DNA from: Bradyrhizobium sp. RD5-C2
Lineage (GTDB): Bacteria > Pseudomonadota > Alphaproteobacteria > Rhizobiales > Xanthobacteraceae
NCBI RefSeq assembly: GCF_019972155.1
Contig: NZ_BOVL01000005.1
Span: 1 to 64,000 of the forward strand
Length of the DNA stretch: 64,000 nt
Direction of reading: 5' to 3'
The position numbers were made by a program, and so were the translations under genes. The notes beneath the pieces are model-generated. The model saw only the letters and a list, made by a program, of their open reading frames with translations, was not told the DNA's origin and made no database searches. Numbering within the stretch: position 1 is the first letter of the stretch; each line of letters opens with the position of its first letter. Positions 30,156 through 40,569 of the stretch are shown here, one piece after another.

Positions 30156-31484
30156 ATGCTTACTCAGCTTACTCACAAAATAACGACGATGACCCGCCGC
30201 CGCGCACTCGCGGCGACCGCCGGCCTGGTTTTGGGTCTGGCTGCGTCCTCGCCGTTCGCGCCCGCCCAAGCGGCTGACGACACCATCAAGATTGGCATTC
30301 TTCACTCGCTGTCGGGCACCATGGCCATCAGCGAAACCACGCTGAAGGACACGATCCTTTTCCTGATCGACGAGCAGAACAAGAAGGGCGGCGTCCTCGG
30401 CAAGAAGCTCGAGGCCGTCGTGGTCGACCCCGCATCGAACTGGCCGCTGTTCGCCGAAAAGGCCCGCGAGCTGATCACCAAGGACAAGGTTGCGGTCGTG
30501 TTCGGCTGCTGGACCTCGGTGTCGCGCAAGTCCGTACTGCCGGTGTTCAAGGAGCTCAACAACATCCTGTTCTACCCCGTGCAGTATGAAGGCGAGGAGT
30601 CCGAGCGCAACGTGTTCTACACGGGCGCGGCGCCGAACCAGCAGGCGATCCCCGCCGTCGACTATCTGATGAAGGACGAGAAGGTGAAGCGTTGGGTGCT
30701 GGCCGGCACCGACTACGTCTATCCGCGCACCACCAACAAGATCCTGGAAGCCTATCTGAAGTCGAAGGGCGTCGCCCAGGACGACATCATGATCAACTAC
30801 ACGCCGTTCGGTCACTCCGACTGGCAGACGATCGTGGCGGACATCAAGAAGTTCGGCTCGGCCGGCAAGAAGACCGCGGTGGTCTCGACCATCAACGGCG
30901 ACGCCAACGTTCCGTTCTACAAGGAGCTCGGCAACCAGGGCATCAAGGCGACCGACATCCCGGTGGTCGCGTTCTCGGTCGGCGAAGAAGAGCTCGCCGG
31001 CATCGACACCAAGCCGCTGCTCGGCCATCTCGCCGCCTGGAACTACTTCGAGTCGATCAAGACCCCGGCGAACGAGAAGTTCATCAAGGAGTGGCAGGCC
31101 TACACCAAGAATCCGAAGCGCGTGACCAACGATCCGATGGAAGCGCACTACATCGGCTTCAACATGTGGGTGAAGGCGGTCGAGAAAGTGAAGTCGACGG
31201 ATCCGGACAAGGTGATCGACGCGCTCCCCGGCACCGAGGCGCCGAACCTGACCGGCGGCACCTCGAAGATGCTGCCGAACCACCACATCACCAAGCCGGT
31301 GTTCATCGGCGAGATCAAGGGCAACGGCCAGTTCGACGTGGTCTGGAAGACCCCGGGCCTGGTGGCCGGCGACGCCTGGTCGAAGGAGCTCGAGGGCTCC
31401 AAGGACCTGATCGGCGATTGGGTCGGCAAGAAGTGCGGCAACTACAACACCAAGACCAACAAGTGCGGCGGCCAGGGCTCTTAA
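30156..31484 (+). CDS. urtA: urea ABC transporter substrate-binding protein UrtA
   Basis: 442 aa periplasmic binding protein. A twin-arginine-like signal (MTRRRALAATAG, cleavage near AQAADD) precedes a type I periplasmic binding fold beginning IKIGILHSLSGTMAISE, which is diagnostic for UrtA. It captures urea for UrtBCDE. The ATG at 30156 follows GGGAGA. A later ATG at 30189 would remove 11 residues of the signal region. It is the first gene of the urea operon. Confidence 0.95.
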   Translation: MLTQLTHKITTMTRRRALAATAGLVLGLAASSPFAPAQAADDTIKIGILHSLSGTMAISETTLKDTILFLIDEQNKKGGVLGKKLEAVVVDPASNWPLFAEKARELITKDKVAVVFGCWTSVSRKSVLPVFKELNNILFYPVQYEGEESERNVFYTGAAPNQQAIPAVDYLMKDEKVKRWVLAGTDYVYPRTTNKILEAYLKSKGVAQDDIMINYTPFGHSDWQTIVADIKKFGSAGKKTAVVSTINGDANVPFYKELGNQGIKATDIPVVAFSVGEEELAGIDTKPLLGHLAAWNYFESIKTPANEKFIKEWQAYTKNPKRVTNDPMEAHYIGFNMWVKAVEKVKSTDPDKVIDALPGTEAPNLTGGTSKMLPNHHITKPVFIGEIKGNGQFDVVWKTPGLVAGDAWSKELEGSKDLIGDWVGKKCGNYNTKTNKCGGQGS

Positions 31485-31532
31485 TAGGGCGCACCTGACC
31501 TCACCAACGACACAACACAACCTTCCAAAACC

Positions 31533-31563
31533 GGAGAAGGCGGCATTGCTCGCCGCCTTCTCC
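31533..31563 (+). terminator. hairpin between urtA and urtB
   Basis: A perfect 12-bp stem (GGAGAAGGCGGC/GCCGCCTTCTCC) with a 7-base loop has no T-run after it. It is more likely a 3' stabiliser or processing hairpin that favours urtA mRNA over urtB-E than a full terminator. Confidence 0.7.
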
Positions 31564-31586
31564 TCCACTCCTGCCGGGGTACTGAC

Positions 31587-33197
31587 GTGTTTGCTATTTG
31601 TATTGATCGCTTTCGTGCGCTTTGTCTCTCGATCCTGCTGCTGAGCTGCCTTGCTGTGCCGGCGCTGGCCGGACCGTTCGAGGATTCGGTCGCCAAATTC
31701 GCCAATGACGAGTTCTCCGACACGGAGGCTGCGATCGGCGAGGTTGCGGCATCGGGCAATGCGCTGGCTTCGCCCATCATCGCAGCGTTGCAGGACGGCC
31801 GGCTGTCGGCCGATCCGGACAGCAAGAAGGTCTTCATCACGCAGGCCGACGGCAAGATCGTCGACGCCGCGACCGGCGCGGCCGTCGACAAGCTGCCCGA
31901 CAGCGCCGCGGCCGTTCGCCTCAACAACCGCCTGCGCCGCACCGTGGATGCCGCGCTCGGCGGCCTGACGCTGCTGTCGCCGGATCCGGCCAAGCGGCTC
32001 GCGGCTGCGCAATCGGTGTTCAAGAGCCACGAGGAGAACCTGCTGCCGACGGTCGAGGGCGCGCTCGCCAAGGAGAGCGTCAAGTCGATCAAGCAGGCTT
32101 TCGCCGAGGCGCGCGCTGCCGTCATCCTGTTCAAGCCGGATGCGTCCGACAGCGACAAGCTCGACGCCGTCGCCGTGGTCAAGGCCCGCGGCGACCAGGA
32201 GGCGCTGGCGCTGCTCACCGGGCTTGGCGACCAGCCGCCGCTGGTCGCCAAGGCGGCGGCTACCGCGGTCGCCTCGATCCAGAGCAGTCTCGCGATGTGG
32301 TCGATGGTGCAGAATGCCTGGTACGGCCTGTCGCTCGGCTCGGTGCTGCTGCTCGCCGCGATCGGGCTTGCCATCACCTTCGGTGTGATGGGCGTCATCA
32401 ACATGGCGCATGGCGAGATGGTGATGCTTGGTGCCTACACCACCTTCGTGGTGCAGGAGGTGATCCGCACCCGCTATCCCGCACTGTTCGACTATTCGCT
32501 GCTGATCGCGGTGCCGCTCGCCTTCCTGGTCGCGGGCCTGATCGGCGTCGTGATCGAGCGCACGATCATCCGCTTCCTCTACGGCCGTCCGCTGGAGACG
32601 CTGCTCGCGACCTGGGGCCTGTCGCTGGTGCTGCAGCAGGCGGTGCGCACCGCGTTCGGACCGACCAACCGTGAGGTCGGCAACCCGTCCTGGATGAGCG
32701 GCGCCTTCGAGCTTGGCCAGATCACCATCACCTATAACCGGCTCTGGATCCTCTGCTTCACGCTCGCGGTGTTCGCCATCCTGCTCGCGATGCTGCGTTA
32801 CACCGCGCTCGGGCTTGAGATGCGCGCGGTGACGCAGAACCGCCGCATGGCGGCCTCGATGGGGATCGCCACCTCGCGCGTCGACGCGCTGACCTTCGGC
32901 CTCGGCTCGGGGATCGCCGGCATTGCCGGCGTGGCGCTGTCGCAGATCGACAATGTCAGTCCGAATCTCGGCCAGAGCTACATCATCGACAGCTTCATGG
33001 TCGTGGTGTTCGGCGGCGTCGGCAATCTCTGGGGCACGCTGGTCGGCGCCTTCACGCTCGGCATCGCCAACAAGTTCCTGGAGCCGGTGGCAGGTGCGGT
33101 GCTCGGCAAGATCGCGATCCTGGTGCTGATCATCCTGTTCATCCAGAAACGGCCGCGCGGCCTGTTCGCGCTCAAGGGCCGGGCGGTGGAAGCATGA
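31587..33197 (+). CDS. urtB: urea ABC transporter permease UrtB
   Basis: 536 aa. A signal peptide and a UrtB-specific periplasmic N-terminal domain of about 210 residues precede a LivH-type permease domain (about 240-530). GVINMAHGEMVMLGAY and FMVVVFGGVGNLWGT are typical. It starts at GTG. It overlaps urtC by 4 bp. Confidence 0.95.
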   Translation: MFAICIDRFRALCLSILLLSCLAVPALAGPFEDSVAKFANDEFSDTEAAIGEVAASGNALASPIIAALQDGRLSADPDSKKVFITQADGKIVDAATGAAVDKLPDSAAAVRLNNRLRRTVDAALGGLTLLSPDPAKRLAAAQSVFKSHEENLLPTVEGALAKESVKSIKQAFAEARAAVILFKPDASDSDKLDAVAVVKARGDQEALALLTGLGDQPPLVAKAAATAVASIQSSLAMWSMVQNAWYGLSLGSVLLLAAIGLAITFGVMGVINMAHGEMVMLGAYTTFVVQEVIRTRYPALFDYSLLIAVPLAFLVAGLIGVVIERTIIRFLYGRPLETLLATWGLSLVLQQAVRTAFGPTNREVGNPSWMSGAFELGQITITYNRLWILCFTLAVFAILLAMLRYTALGLEMRAVTQNRRMAASMGIATSRVDALTFGLGSGIAGIAGVALSQIDNVSPNLGQSYIIDSFMVVVFGGVGNLWGTLVGAFTLGIANKFLEPVAGAVLGKIAILVLIILFIQKRPRGLFALKGRAVEA

Positions 33198-34363
33198 CGC
33201 CGCACATCCTGACCCGTTCGCTCGACCGCGCCGCGACCGCGTTCGTCCTGCTCGTCGCCGCGGTCGGCGTGCTGATCCCGCTGTCGAACCTGCTGCTGCC
33301 GCAGGGCTCGATGTTCCAGGTGCCGACCTATCTGGTGGCGCTGTGGGGCAAATATGTCTGCTACGCCATCCTCGCGCTCTCGATCGATCTGATCTGGGGC
33401 TATTGCGGCATCCTCTCGCTCGGCCACGGTGCGTTCTTCGCGCTCGGCGGCTACGCGATGGGCATGTATCTGATGCGGCAGATCGGCAGCCGCGGCGTCT
33501 ACGGCAATTCGATCCTGCCCGACTTCATGGTGTTCCTGAACTGGGACAAGCTGCCCTGGTACTGGTACGGCTTCGACAAGTTCTGGGTCGCCGCGTTGAT
33601 GGTGCTGCTGGTGCCGGGCCTGCTTGCCTTCTGCTTCGGCTGGCTTGCGTTCCGCTCGCGCGTCACCGGCGTCTATCTGTCGATCATCACCCAGGCGATG
33701 ACCTATGCGCTACTGCTGGCGTTCTTCCGCAACGATTTCGGCTTCGGCGGCAACAACGGCCTGACCGATTTCAAGGACATCCTCGGCTTCAACGTGCAGG
33801 CCGAAGGCACCCGTGCCGCGCTGTTCCTGCTGAGCTGCCTGGCATTGATCATCGCTTTCGTGATCTGCCGCGCGATCGTGACCTCGAAGCTCGGCAAGGT
33901 CCTGATCGCGGTGCGCGATGCCGAAAGCCGCACCCGCTTCCTCGGCTATCGCGTCGAATCGTACAAGCTGTTCGTGTTCACGCTGTCGGCCTGCATGGCC
34001 GGCGTCGCCGGCGCGCTCTATGTGCCGCAGGTCGGTATCATCAATCCGAGCGAGTTCGCGCCCGGCAATTCGATCGAGGCGGTGATCTGGGTCGCGGTCG
34101 GTGGTCGCGGCACGCTGATCGGCGCCGCACTCGGCGCCGTCGTGGTCAACTACGCCAAGACGTTCTTCACCTCGGGGCCGCTGGCGCCGTACTGGCTGTT
34201 CATGCTGGGCGCGCTGTTCATCCTGGTCACGCTGCTGCTGCCCAGGGGCATCGTCGGTACCTTCAACAGCTGGTGGGAGCCGATCAGGGCAAGGCGCAGC
34301 TCGCCCGATGCGGAGAGTGCCGCGCGCGAAGACGGCGTCGGCGCACCGAACCTGGCGGAGTAG
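33194..34363 (+). CDS. urtC: urea ABC transporter permease UrtC
   Basis: 389 aa LivM-type permease with about nine membrane helices. It contains ALSIDLIWGYCGILSLGHGAFFALGGYAMGMYL and the C-terminal AVGGRGTLIGAALGAVVVNYAKTFF. It pairs with UrtB to form the urea channel. The start overlaps urtB (ATGA-type), and urtD follows after 4 bp. Confidence 0.95.
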   Translation: MTPHILTRSLDRAATAFVLLVAAVGVLIPLSNLLLPQGSMFQVPTYLVALWGKYVCYAILALSIDLIWGYCGILSLGHGAFFALGGYAMGMYLMRQIGSRGVYGNSILPDFMVFLNWDKLPWYWYGFDKFWVAALMVLLVPGLLAFCFGWLAFRSRVTGVYLSIITQAMTYALLLAFFRNDFGFGGNNGLTDFKDILGFNVQAEGTRAALFLLSCLALIIAFVICRAIVTSKLGKVLIAVRDAESRTRFLGYRVESYKLFVFTLSACMAGVAGALYVPQVGIINPSEFAPGNSIEAVIWVAVGGRGTLIGAALGAVVVNYAKTFFTSGPLAPYWLFMLGALFILVTLLLPRGIVGTFNSWWEPIRARRSSPDAESAAREDGVGAPNLAE

Positions 34364-34367
34364 GCAG

Positions 34368-35129
34368 ATGAACGTCATGGATACCCGCGCCACTTCGGCC
34401 ATGCTCTATCTCGACGGCGTGCACGTCTCGTTCGACGGCTTCCACGCCATCAACAATCTGTCGCTGACGCTGGCGCCCGGCGAGATGCGCGCCATCATCG
34501 GCCCGAACGGCGCCGGCAAGACCACGATGATGGACATCATCACCGGCAAGACCAAGCCGGACGAGGGCACCGTGCTGTTCGACGGCACCGTCGACCTGAC
34601 CCGGCTCGACGAGACCCGCATCGCCGAGCTCGGCATCGGCCGCAAGTTCCAGAAGCCGACGGTGTTCGAGAGCCAGACCGTGCAGGACAATCTGCTGCTC
34701 GCGCTCAATGTCGATCATTCCGTGCGCGGCACGCTGTTCTGGCGCGGCAGCAAGGCGGAGTCCGAGCGCATCGACAAGGTGCTCGAGACCATCCGCCTGA
34801 CCGATGCGCGCAACCGCCTCGCCGGCAGCCTGTCGCATGGCCAGAAGCAGTGGCTCGAGATCGGCATGCTGCTGGCGCAGGACCCCAAGGTGCTGCTAGT
34901 CGACGAGCCGGTCGCAGGGATGACCGATGTCGAGACCCATCTGACCGCGGAGCTGCTGAAAGGGATCAACAAGAACCACACCATCATGGTGGTCGAGCAC
35001 GACATGACCTTCGTGCGCGAGCTCGGCGTCAAGGTGACCTGCCTGCACGAGGGCACGGTGCTCGCCGAAGGTTCGATCGACCAGGTGTCGTCGAACGAGC
35101 GGGTGGTCGAAGTGTATCTGGGGCGCTAG
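34368..35129 (+). CDS. urtD: urea ABC transporter ATP-binding protein UrtD
   Basis: 253 aa ABC ATPase of the LivG type: Walker A GPNGAGKTT, signature SLSHGQKQWLEIGM, Walker B KVLLVDEPVAGM, switch His in VVEHDM. The ATG at 34368 lies 4 bp after urtC. A longer upstream frame only overlaps urtC. It is one of the two ATPases powering UrtBC. Confidence 0.95.
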   Translation: MNVMDTRATSAMLYLDGVHVSFDGFHAINNLSLTLAPGEMRAIIGPNGAGKTTMMDIITGKTKPDEGTVLFDGTVDLTRLDETRIAELGIGRKFQKPTVFESQTVQDNLLLALNVDHSVRGTLFWRGSKAESERIDKVLETIRLTDARNRLAGSLSHGQKQWLEIGMLLAQDPKVLLVDEPVAGMTDVETHLTAELLKGINKNHTIMVVEHDMTFVRELGVKVTCLHEGTVLAEGSIDQVSSNERVVEVYLGR

Positions 35130-35132
35130 GCG

Positions 35133-35828
35133 ATGCTGAAGATCGACAACATCAATCTCTATTACGGCGCGGCGCAGGCGCTGCGCGGGGTGTCGCTGAC
35201 CGCCGAGCCCGGCAAGGTTACCTGCGTGCTCGGCCGCAACGGCGTCGGCAAGACCTCGCTGCTGCGCGCGATGGTCGGCCAGTATCCGATTGCCTCCGGT
35301 GCGATCAATTTCGACGGCAAGGACATCACCGCGTTAAAGCCCTATGAGCGCGCGCGGCGCGGCATCGGGTTCGTGCCGCAGGGCCGCGAGATCTTCCCGC
35401 TGCTCACGGTCGAGGAAAACCTCAAGACCGGCTTCGGTCCCTTGAAGCGCGAGGACCGCAACATCCCCGACGACGTGTTCTCGCTCTTCCCGGTGCTGCA
35501 GACCATGCTGGGCCGCCGCGGCGGCGACCTTTCCGGCGGCCAGCAGCAGCAGCTCGCGATCGGCCGCGCACTGGTGATGCGCCCCAAGCTGTTGTTGCTC
35601 GACGAGCCGACCGAGGGCATCCAGCCCTCGATCATCAAGGACATCGGCCGCGCGATTTCCTATCTACGCAACCTCGGCAACATCGCAATCGTGCTGGTCG
35701 AACAATATCTCGACTTTGCCTGCGAACTCGGCGACAGTTTTGCCGTGATGGACCGGGGCGCGGTGAAATATGCCTGCGATCGCGCAAGCCTCGATCCCGC
35801 CGAGATCAGCCGCCAGATGGCGCTGTGA
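35133..35828 (+). CDS. urtE: urea ABC transporter ATP-binding protein UrtE
   Basis: 231 aa LivF-type ATPase: GRNGVGKTS Walker A, LSGGQQQQLAIGRAL signature, LLLLDEPTEGIQPS Walker B. The start is 3 bp after urtD. ureD follows after 51 bp on the same strand, linking urea import to urease maturation. Confidence 0.95.
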   Translation: MLKIDNINLYYGAAQALRGVSLTAEPGKVTCVLGRNGVGKTSLLRAMVGQYPIASGAINFDGKDITALKPYERARRGIGFVPQGREIFPLLTVEENLKTGFGPLKREDRNIPDDVFSLFPVLQTMLGRRGGDLSGGQQQQLAIGRALVMRPKLLLLDEPTEGIQPSIIKDIGRAISYLRNLGNIAIVLVEQYLDFACELGDSFAVMDRGAVKYACDRASLDPAEISRQMAL

Positions 35829-35879
35829 AGATGGTGTGACGCCGCCTTTCGCGGCGTGGGTCAAGGGAGCGTCGGGGGA

Positions 35880-36716
35880 ATGCGGACCGGGATCGCAGGC
35901 GCGGCAGCGGCGACGTTTGCGGCAAACCGCGCCCAGGGCGCGGTCAGGTTCGGCGTGCATCGCAAGGATGGCGCCACCCGCCGCGGCGACCTGCATGAGT
36001 CAGGCTCGCTGCGCGTCCGTTTCCCGTCGCCGGAAGACGACGGCCTGTCGGCCATGTTCGTCAACACCGCCGGCGGCATTGCCGGCGGCGACCGCTTCGA
36101 GGTTGCGATCGCAGCCGGCGAGGGCGCTCGGTTGACCCTGACCACTGCGGCCGCCGAAAAAGTCTATCGCGCTCCAGCGGCAGCCGCGCGGCTCGACATC
36201 GCGCTGAAGGTCGCGGATGGCGCGCATCTCTCCTGGCTGCCGCAGGAGACGATCCTGTTCGACCGCGCCCGCATTCATCGCCGCTTCGACATTGAGCTTG
36301 CCGAGGGCGCGTCGCTTTTGCTCTGCGAGATCGTGGTGTTCGGCCGCGCCGCCATGGGCGAGACCATGCGCCATGGCGAGTTCGTCGACCGCTGGCGGAT
36401 GCGGCGCGGCGGCCGGCTGGTGTTTGCCGAGACCATCCGCCTCGACGGCGAGATCGGTGAGAAGCTGGCAAGGCCCGCGATTGCGGCGGGCGGCTGCGCG
36501 ATCGGCACCGCGCTGATCGTGCCGGGTGACGAGGCGCTGATCGAGCGCATCCGCGAAGCGTCCGGCAGCTTCGGCGGCGAGGTCGGCATCTCGGCCTGGA
36601 ATGGCTTTGCAATGGCGCGCTTCTGTGCCCAAGATGCGGCCCGGTTGCGCGCCGACATGATGGCGGTGCTCGGCCGCGCCTCCGCCGTGCCGCTACCGCG
36701 GCTGTGGCTCAACTAA
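35880..36716 (+). CDS. ureD: urease accessory protein UreD
   Basis: 278 aa UreD/UreH. The family block MFVNTAGGIAGGDRFEV and LTTAAAEKVYRA are present. It acts with UreF and UreG as the scaffold loading nickel into apo-urease. The ATG at 35880 follows GGGGGAA. A GTG eight codons upstream is the alternative. It is the first gene of the urease segment. Confidence 0.94.
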   Translation: MRTGIAGAAAATFAANRAQGAVRFGVHRKDGATRRGDLHESGSLRVRFPSPEDDGLSAMFVNTAGGIAGGDRFEVAIAAGEGARLTLTTAAAEKVYRAPAAAARLDIALKVADGAHLSWLPQETILFDRARIHRRFDIELAEGASLLLCEIVVFGRAAMGETMRHGEFVDRWRMRRGGRLVFAETIRLDGEIGEKLARPAIAAGGCAIGTALIVPGDEALIERIREASGSFGGEVGISAWNGFAMARFCAQDAARLRADMMAVLGRASAVPLPRLWLN

Positions 36717-36743
36717 TCCTTTCAAGATCATCAGAGTGCTCGC

Positions 36744-37046
36744 ATGAATTTGTCTCCCCGCGAAAAGGACAAGCTCCTGGTTTCGATGGCGGCCATGGTG
36801 GCGCGCCGCCGGCTCGAGCGTGGCGTCAAGCTGAACCATCCCGAGGCGATCGCGCTGATCACCGACTTCATCGTCGAGGGCGCGCGCGACGGCCGCACCG
36901 TCGCCGAGCTGATGCAGACCGGCGCCAAGGTCCTGACCCGCGCGCAGGTGATGGATGGCATCCCGGAGATGATCCACGACATCCAGGTCGAGGCGACTTT
37001 TCCTGACGGCACCAAGCTCGTCACCGTGCACGAACCCATCCGATAG
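36744..37046 (+). CDS. ureA: urease gamma subunit
   Basis: 100 aa, the normal size for UreA ([65 protein letters not shown]). It forms the UreABC heterotrimer. It lies 27 bp after ureD. A palindromic repeat fills the 108-bp spacer to ureB. Confidence 0.97.
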   Translation: MNLSPREKDKLLVSMAAMVARRRLERGVKLNHPEAIALITDFIVEGARDGRTVAELMQTGAKVLTRAQVMDGIPEMIHDIQVEATFPDGTKLVTVHEPIR

Positions 37047-37054
37047 CCACGAAC

Positions 37055-37143
37055 GTCATTCCGGGGCGGCCGAAGGCCGAACCCGGAATCCAGAGGTTGA
37101 TTTGGGAGATTCCGGGTTCACGCTTCGCGTGCCCCGGAATGAC
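37055..37143. repeat. dispersed palindromic repeat, family C, between ureA and ureB
   Basis: 89 bp. The outer arms GTCATTCCGGGGC and GCCCCGGAATGAC are perfect inverted repeats. Inner GAACCCGGAATC and GATTCCGGGTTC also pair. The ureB ribosome-binding site starts 2 bp after it. Confidence 0.9.
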
Positions 37144-37154
37144 AGGAGAGACGA

Positions 37155-37460
37155 ATGATCCCCGGCGAACTCTTCATCAAGGACGGCGAGATCGAGCTCA
37201 ATGCCGGCCGCAAGACCGTGACGCTGTCGGTCGCCAACACCGGCGACCGTCCGATCCAGGTCGGCTCGCACTACCACTTCTTCGAGACCAACCCGGCGCT
37301 GAAATTCGACCGCAAGAAGGCCCGCGGCATGCGCCTCGACATCGCCGCCGGCACCGCCGTCCGCTTCGAGCCCGGCCAGACCCGGGATGTCCACCTCGTC
37401 GCACTGGCCGGCAAGCGCGTGATCTACGGCTTCCGAGCCGAGGTGAAGGGGAAGTTGTAG
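37155..37460 (+). CDS. ureB: urease beta subunit
   Basis: 101 aa, the usual length ([46 protein letters not shown]). It is the structural subunit of urease. The site AGGAGAG precedes the ATG immediately downstream of repeat C. The HD-domain gene follows after 5 bp. Confidence 0.97.
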   Translation: MIPGELFIKDGEIELNAGRKTVTLSVANTGDRPIQVGSHYHFFETNPALKFDRKKARGMRLDIAAGTAVRFEPGQTRDVHLVALAGKRVIYGFRAEVKGKL

Positions 37461-37465
37461 GCCCG

Positions 37466-38020
37466 ATGCTGCCCGCGCTCCGCATGGTCTCCGAAGCCGC
37501 CGAGCTTGCTGCGCGCCGTCACAACGGCATGGCGCGCAAGGGGCGGGGGAATGAGCCGTACATCAATCATCTGGCCGAGGTTGCGAACCTGCTGGCGCAG
37601 GTGAACGATGGCGCCGATGCCGAGCTCGTCGCGGCCGGCTGGCTGCACGACACCATCGAGGACACCGAGACCACGCGCGAGGAGCTCGCGGAGAAATTCA
37701 GCGAACGCGTTGCCGCGCTGGTGGTCGAATGCACCGACGACATGAGCCTGCCAAAGGCCGTGCGCCGGCAAAAGCAGATCGAGGACGCTCCGCACAAGTC
37801 GCCCGGCGCAAAGCTGATCAAGACCGCCGACAAGGTCAGCAATATCGGCGCGCGGATCGTGCCGCATCCAAACAACGACGAACGCGACGATCTCGCCGAC
37901 TATGCGGCCTGGGCCGACAAGGTCGTTGCCGGTTGCCGGGGGATCAATCCGCGGCTCGACCGCATTTTCGACGACACCATTGCGCGCGCCAGGGCCGCGC
38001 TGGCTGAAACTGGGGGCTGA
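37466..38020 (+). CDS. HD-domain phosphohydrolase, (p)ppGpp-hydrolase-like
   Basis: 184 aa. It has the HD fold of SpoT-type hydrolases without a synthetase domain: His in [11 protein letters not shown] (about 34), [10 protein letters not shown] (about 59-60) and [15 protein letters not shown] (about 115) match the metal-binding and catalytic motifs of small alarmone hydrolases (MESH1-like). It sits between ureB and ureC with spacers of 5 bp and 1 bp, so it is certainly co-transcribed with urease. Its role there is unknown. A nucleotide or alarmone substrate is inferred from family only. Confidence 0.85.
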   Translation: MLPALRMVSEAAELAARRHNGMARKGRGNEPYINHLAEVANLLAQVNDGADAELVAAGWLHDTIEDTETTREELAEKFSERVAALVVECTDDMSLPKAVRRQKQIEDAPHKSPGAKLIKTADKVSNIGARIVPHPNNDERDDLADYAAWADKVVAGCRGINPRLDRIFDDTIARARAALAETGG

Positions 38021-38021
38021 C

Positions 38022-39737
<1,716 letters not shown>

Positions 39738-39754
39738 AACCGCTCCCGGTAACT

Positions 39755-39809
39755 AGAGCGTTTTCGAGCGAAGTGGATTTCCGGTTCGCGGAAAAGAAAA
39801 CGCATCAAA
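39755..39809. repeat. dispersed palindromic repeat, family B, after ureC
   Basis: AGAGCGTTTTCGAGCGAAGTGG and a right arm GAAAACGC are inverted, with GGTTCGCG between. It matches 59854-59907 closely and 27256 in part. Confidence 0.85.
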
Positions 39810-39849
39810 ACAAGACTCAAGCCAAAAGAGAAAACCGGGAGGAATTTCC

Positions 39850-40149
39850 GTGATTTACGTCGTTGCTACGCTGACCATCAAGCCCGAGACCCGCGCCGAA
39901 TTCATCGCCGCGGCGACGGCCTGCATCAAGGAAACCCGCAAGGAGCCCGGCAACATCGCCTACGATCTGCATGAGAGCGTCACCGACCACAGCAAGATGG
40001 TGTTCGTCGAGCAGTGGGAGAACGCCGAGGCGCTGGTGCCGCATCGTACAGCCGAGCACATGAAGACGTTCGGCCGGGTCGCCGTGAAGTGCATGGCCGC
40101 GCCGCCGAAGATCGAGGTGATCACGCCCGAGAAGGTCGACGTTCGCTAA
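39850..40149 (+). CDS. antibiotic-biosynthesis-monooxygenase-fold protein (first of tandem pair)
   Basis: 99 aa single ABM (dimeric alpha+beta barrel) domain: MIYVVATLTIKPETRAEFIAAATACIKETRKEPG, then VFVEQWENAEALVPH. It resembles putative quinol monooxygenases of the YgiN type, which act on small aromatics or quinols without a cofactor. The start is GTG with GGGAGGA upstream. It lies 112 bp after ureC, with a repeat between, and has a paralogue 113 bp downstream. Confidence 0.85.
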   Translation: MIYVVATLTIKPETRAEFIAAATACIKETRKEPGNIAYDLHESVTDHSKMVFVEQWENAEALVPHRTAEHMKTFGRVAVKCMAAPPKIEVITPEKVDVR

Positions 40150-40150
40150 A

Positions 40151-40195
40151 GCATGATCCGGAAAAGTGTGAAGCGGTTTTCCGGAAAGATCATGC
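40151..40195. repeat. dispersed palindromic repeat, family D (RIME-like)
   Basis: 45 bp starting GCATGATCCGGAAAAGTG and ending CCGGAAAGATCATGC. It is a perfect inverted repeat at the ends (GCATGATC/GATCATGC) with an inner TCCGGAAAA/TTTTCCGGA pair. A second copy is at 58806-58852. It resembles the RIME class of rhizobial intergenic elements. Confidence 0.85.
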
Positions 40196-40262
40196 TCAAA
40201 CAAAAAGGAGGCTTCGAGCGCGACCCTCGCGCTTGAAGCAAGAACAAGAACGGGAGAAACAC

Positions 40263-40562
40263 ATGATCTACGTCATCGCCACCACGCCGATGAAGCCGGA
40301 GAACAAGGACGACTTCATCAGGGGACACAAGGCGTGCATCGCCGAGACCCACAAGGAGAAGGGCTGCCTCTCCTACGAGGGCCATGTCAGCGTCAACGAT
40401 CCCAATCTGTATGTGGTGGTCGAGCGCTGGGAAACCCGCGACGACCTGACTGCGCACAGCAAGGCGCCGCACATGAAGGTGTGGCGCGAATACTCCGCCG
40501 AGATGAAGACGGGCCCGACGGTGATCGAGATCATCAGCGACGCCAAGGTTCAGAAGATCTGA
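40263..40562 (+). CDS. antibiotic-biosynthesis-monooxygenase-fold protein (second of tandem pair)
   Basis: 99 aa, the same length as its upstream paralogue and clearly related ([54 protein letters not shown]). The ATG at 40263 follows GGGAGAAAC. A longer upstream frame overlaps gene 1 out of frame. It ends 7 bp before ureE. The two ABM genes appear to be a tandem duplication, each followed or preceded by a repeat element. Confidence 0.86.
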   Translation: MIYVIATTPMKPENKDDFIRGHKACIAETHKEKGCLSYEGHVSVNDPNLYVVVERWETRDDLTAHSKAPHMKVWREYSAEMKTGPTVIEIISDAKVQKI

Positions 40563-40569
40563 GGCAATC

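Noticed and set aside
30138..32411. 757-codon minus-strand open frame opposite urtA and urtB
   Set aside because: Composition typical of antisense to GC-rich genes; no recognisable domain.
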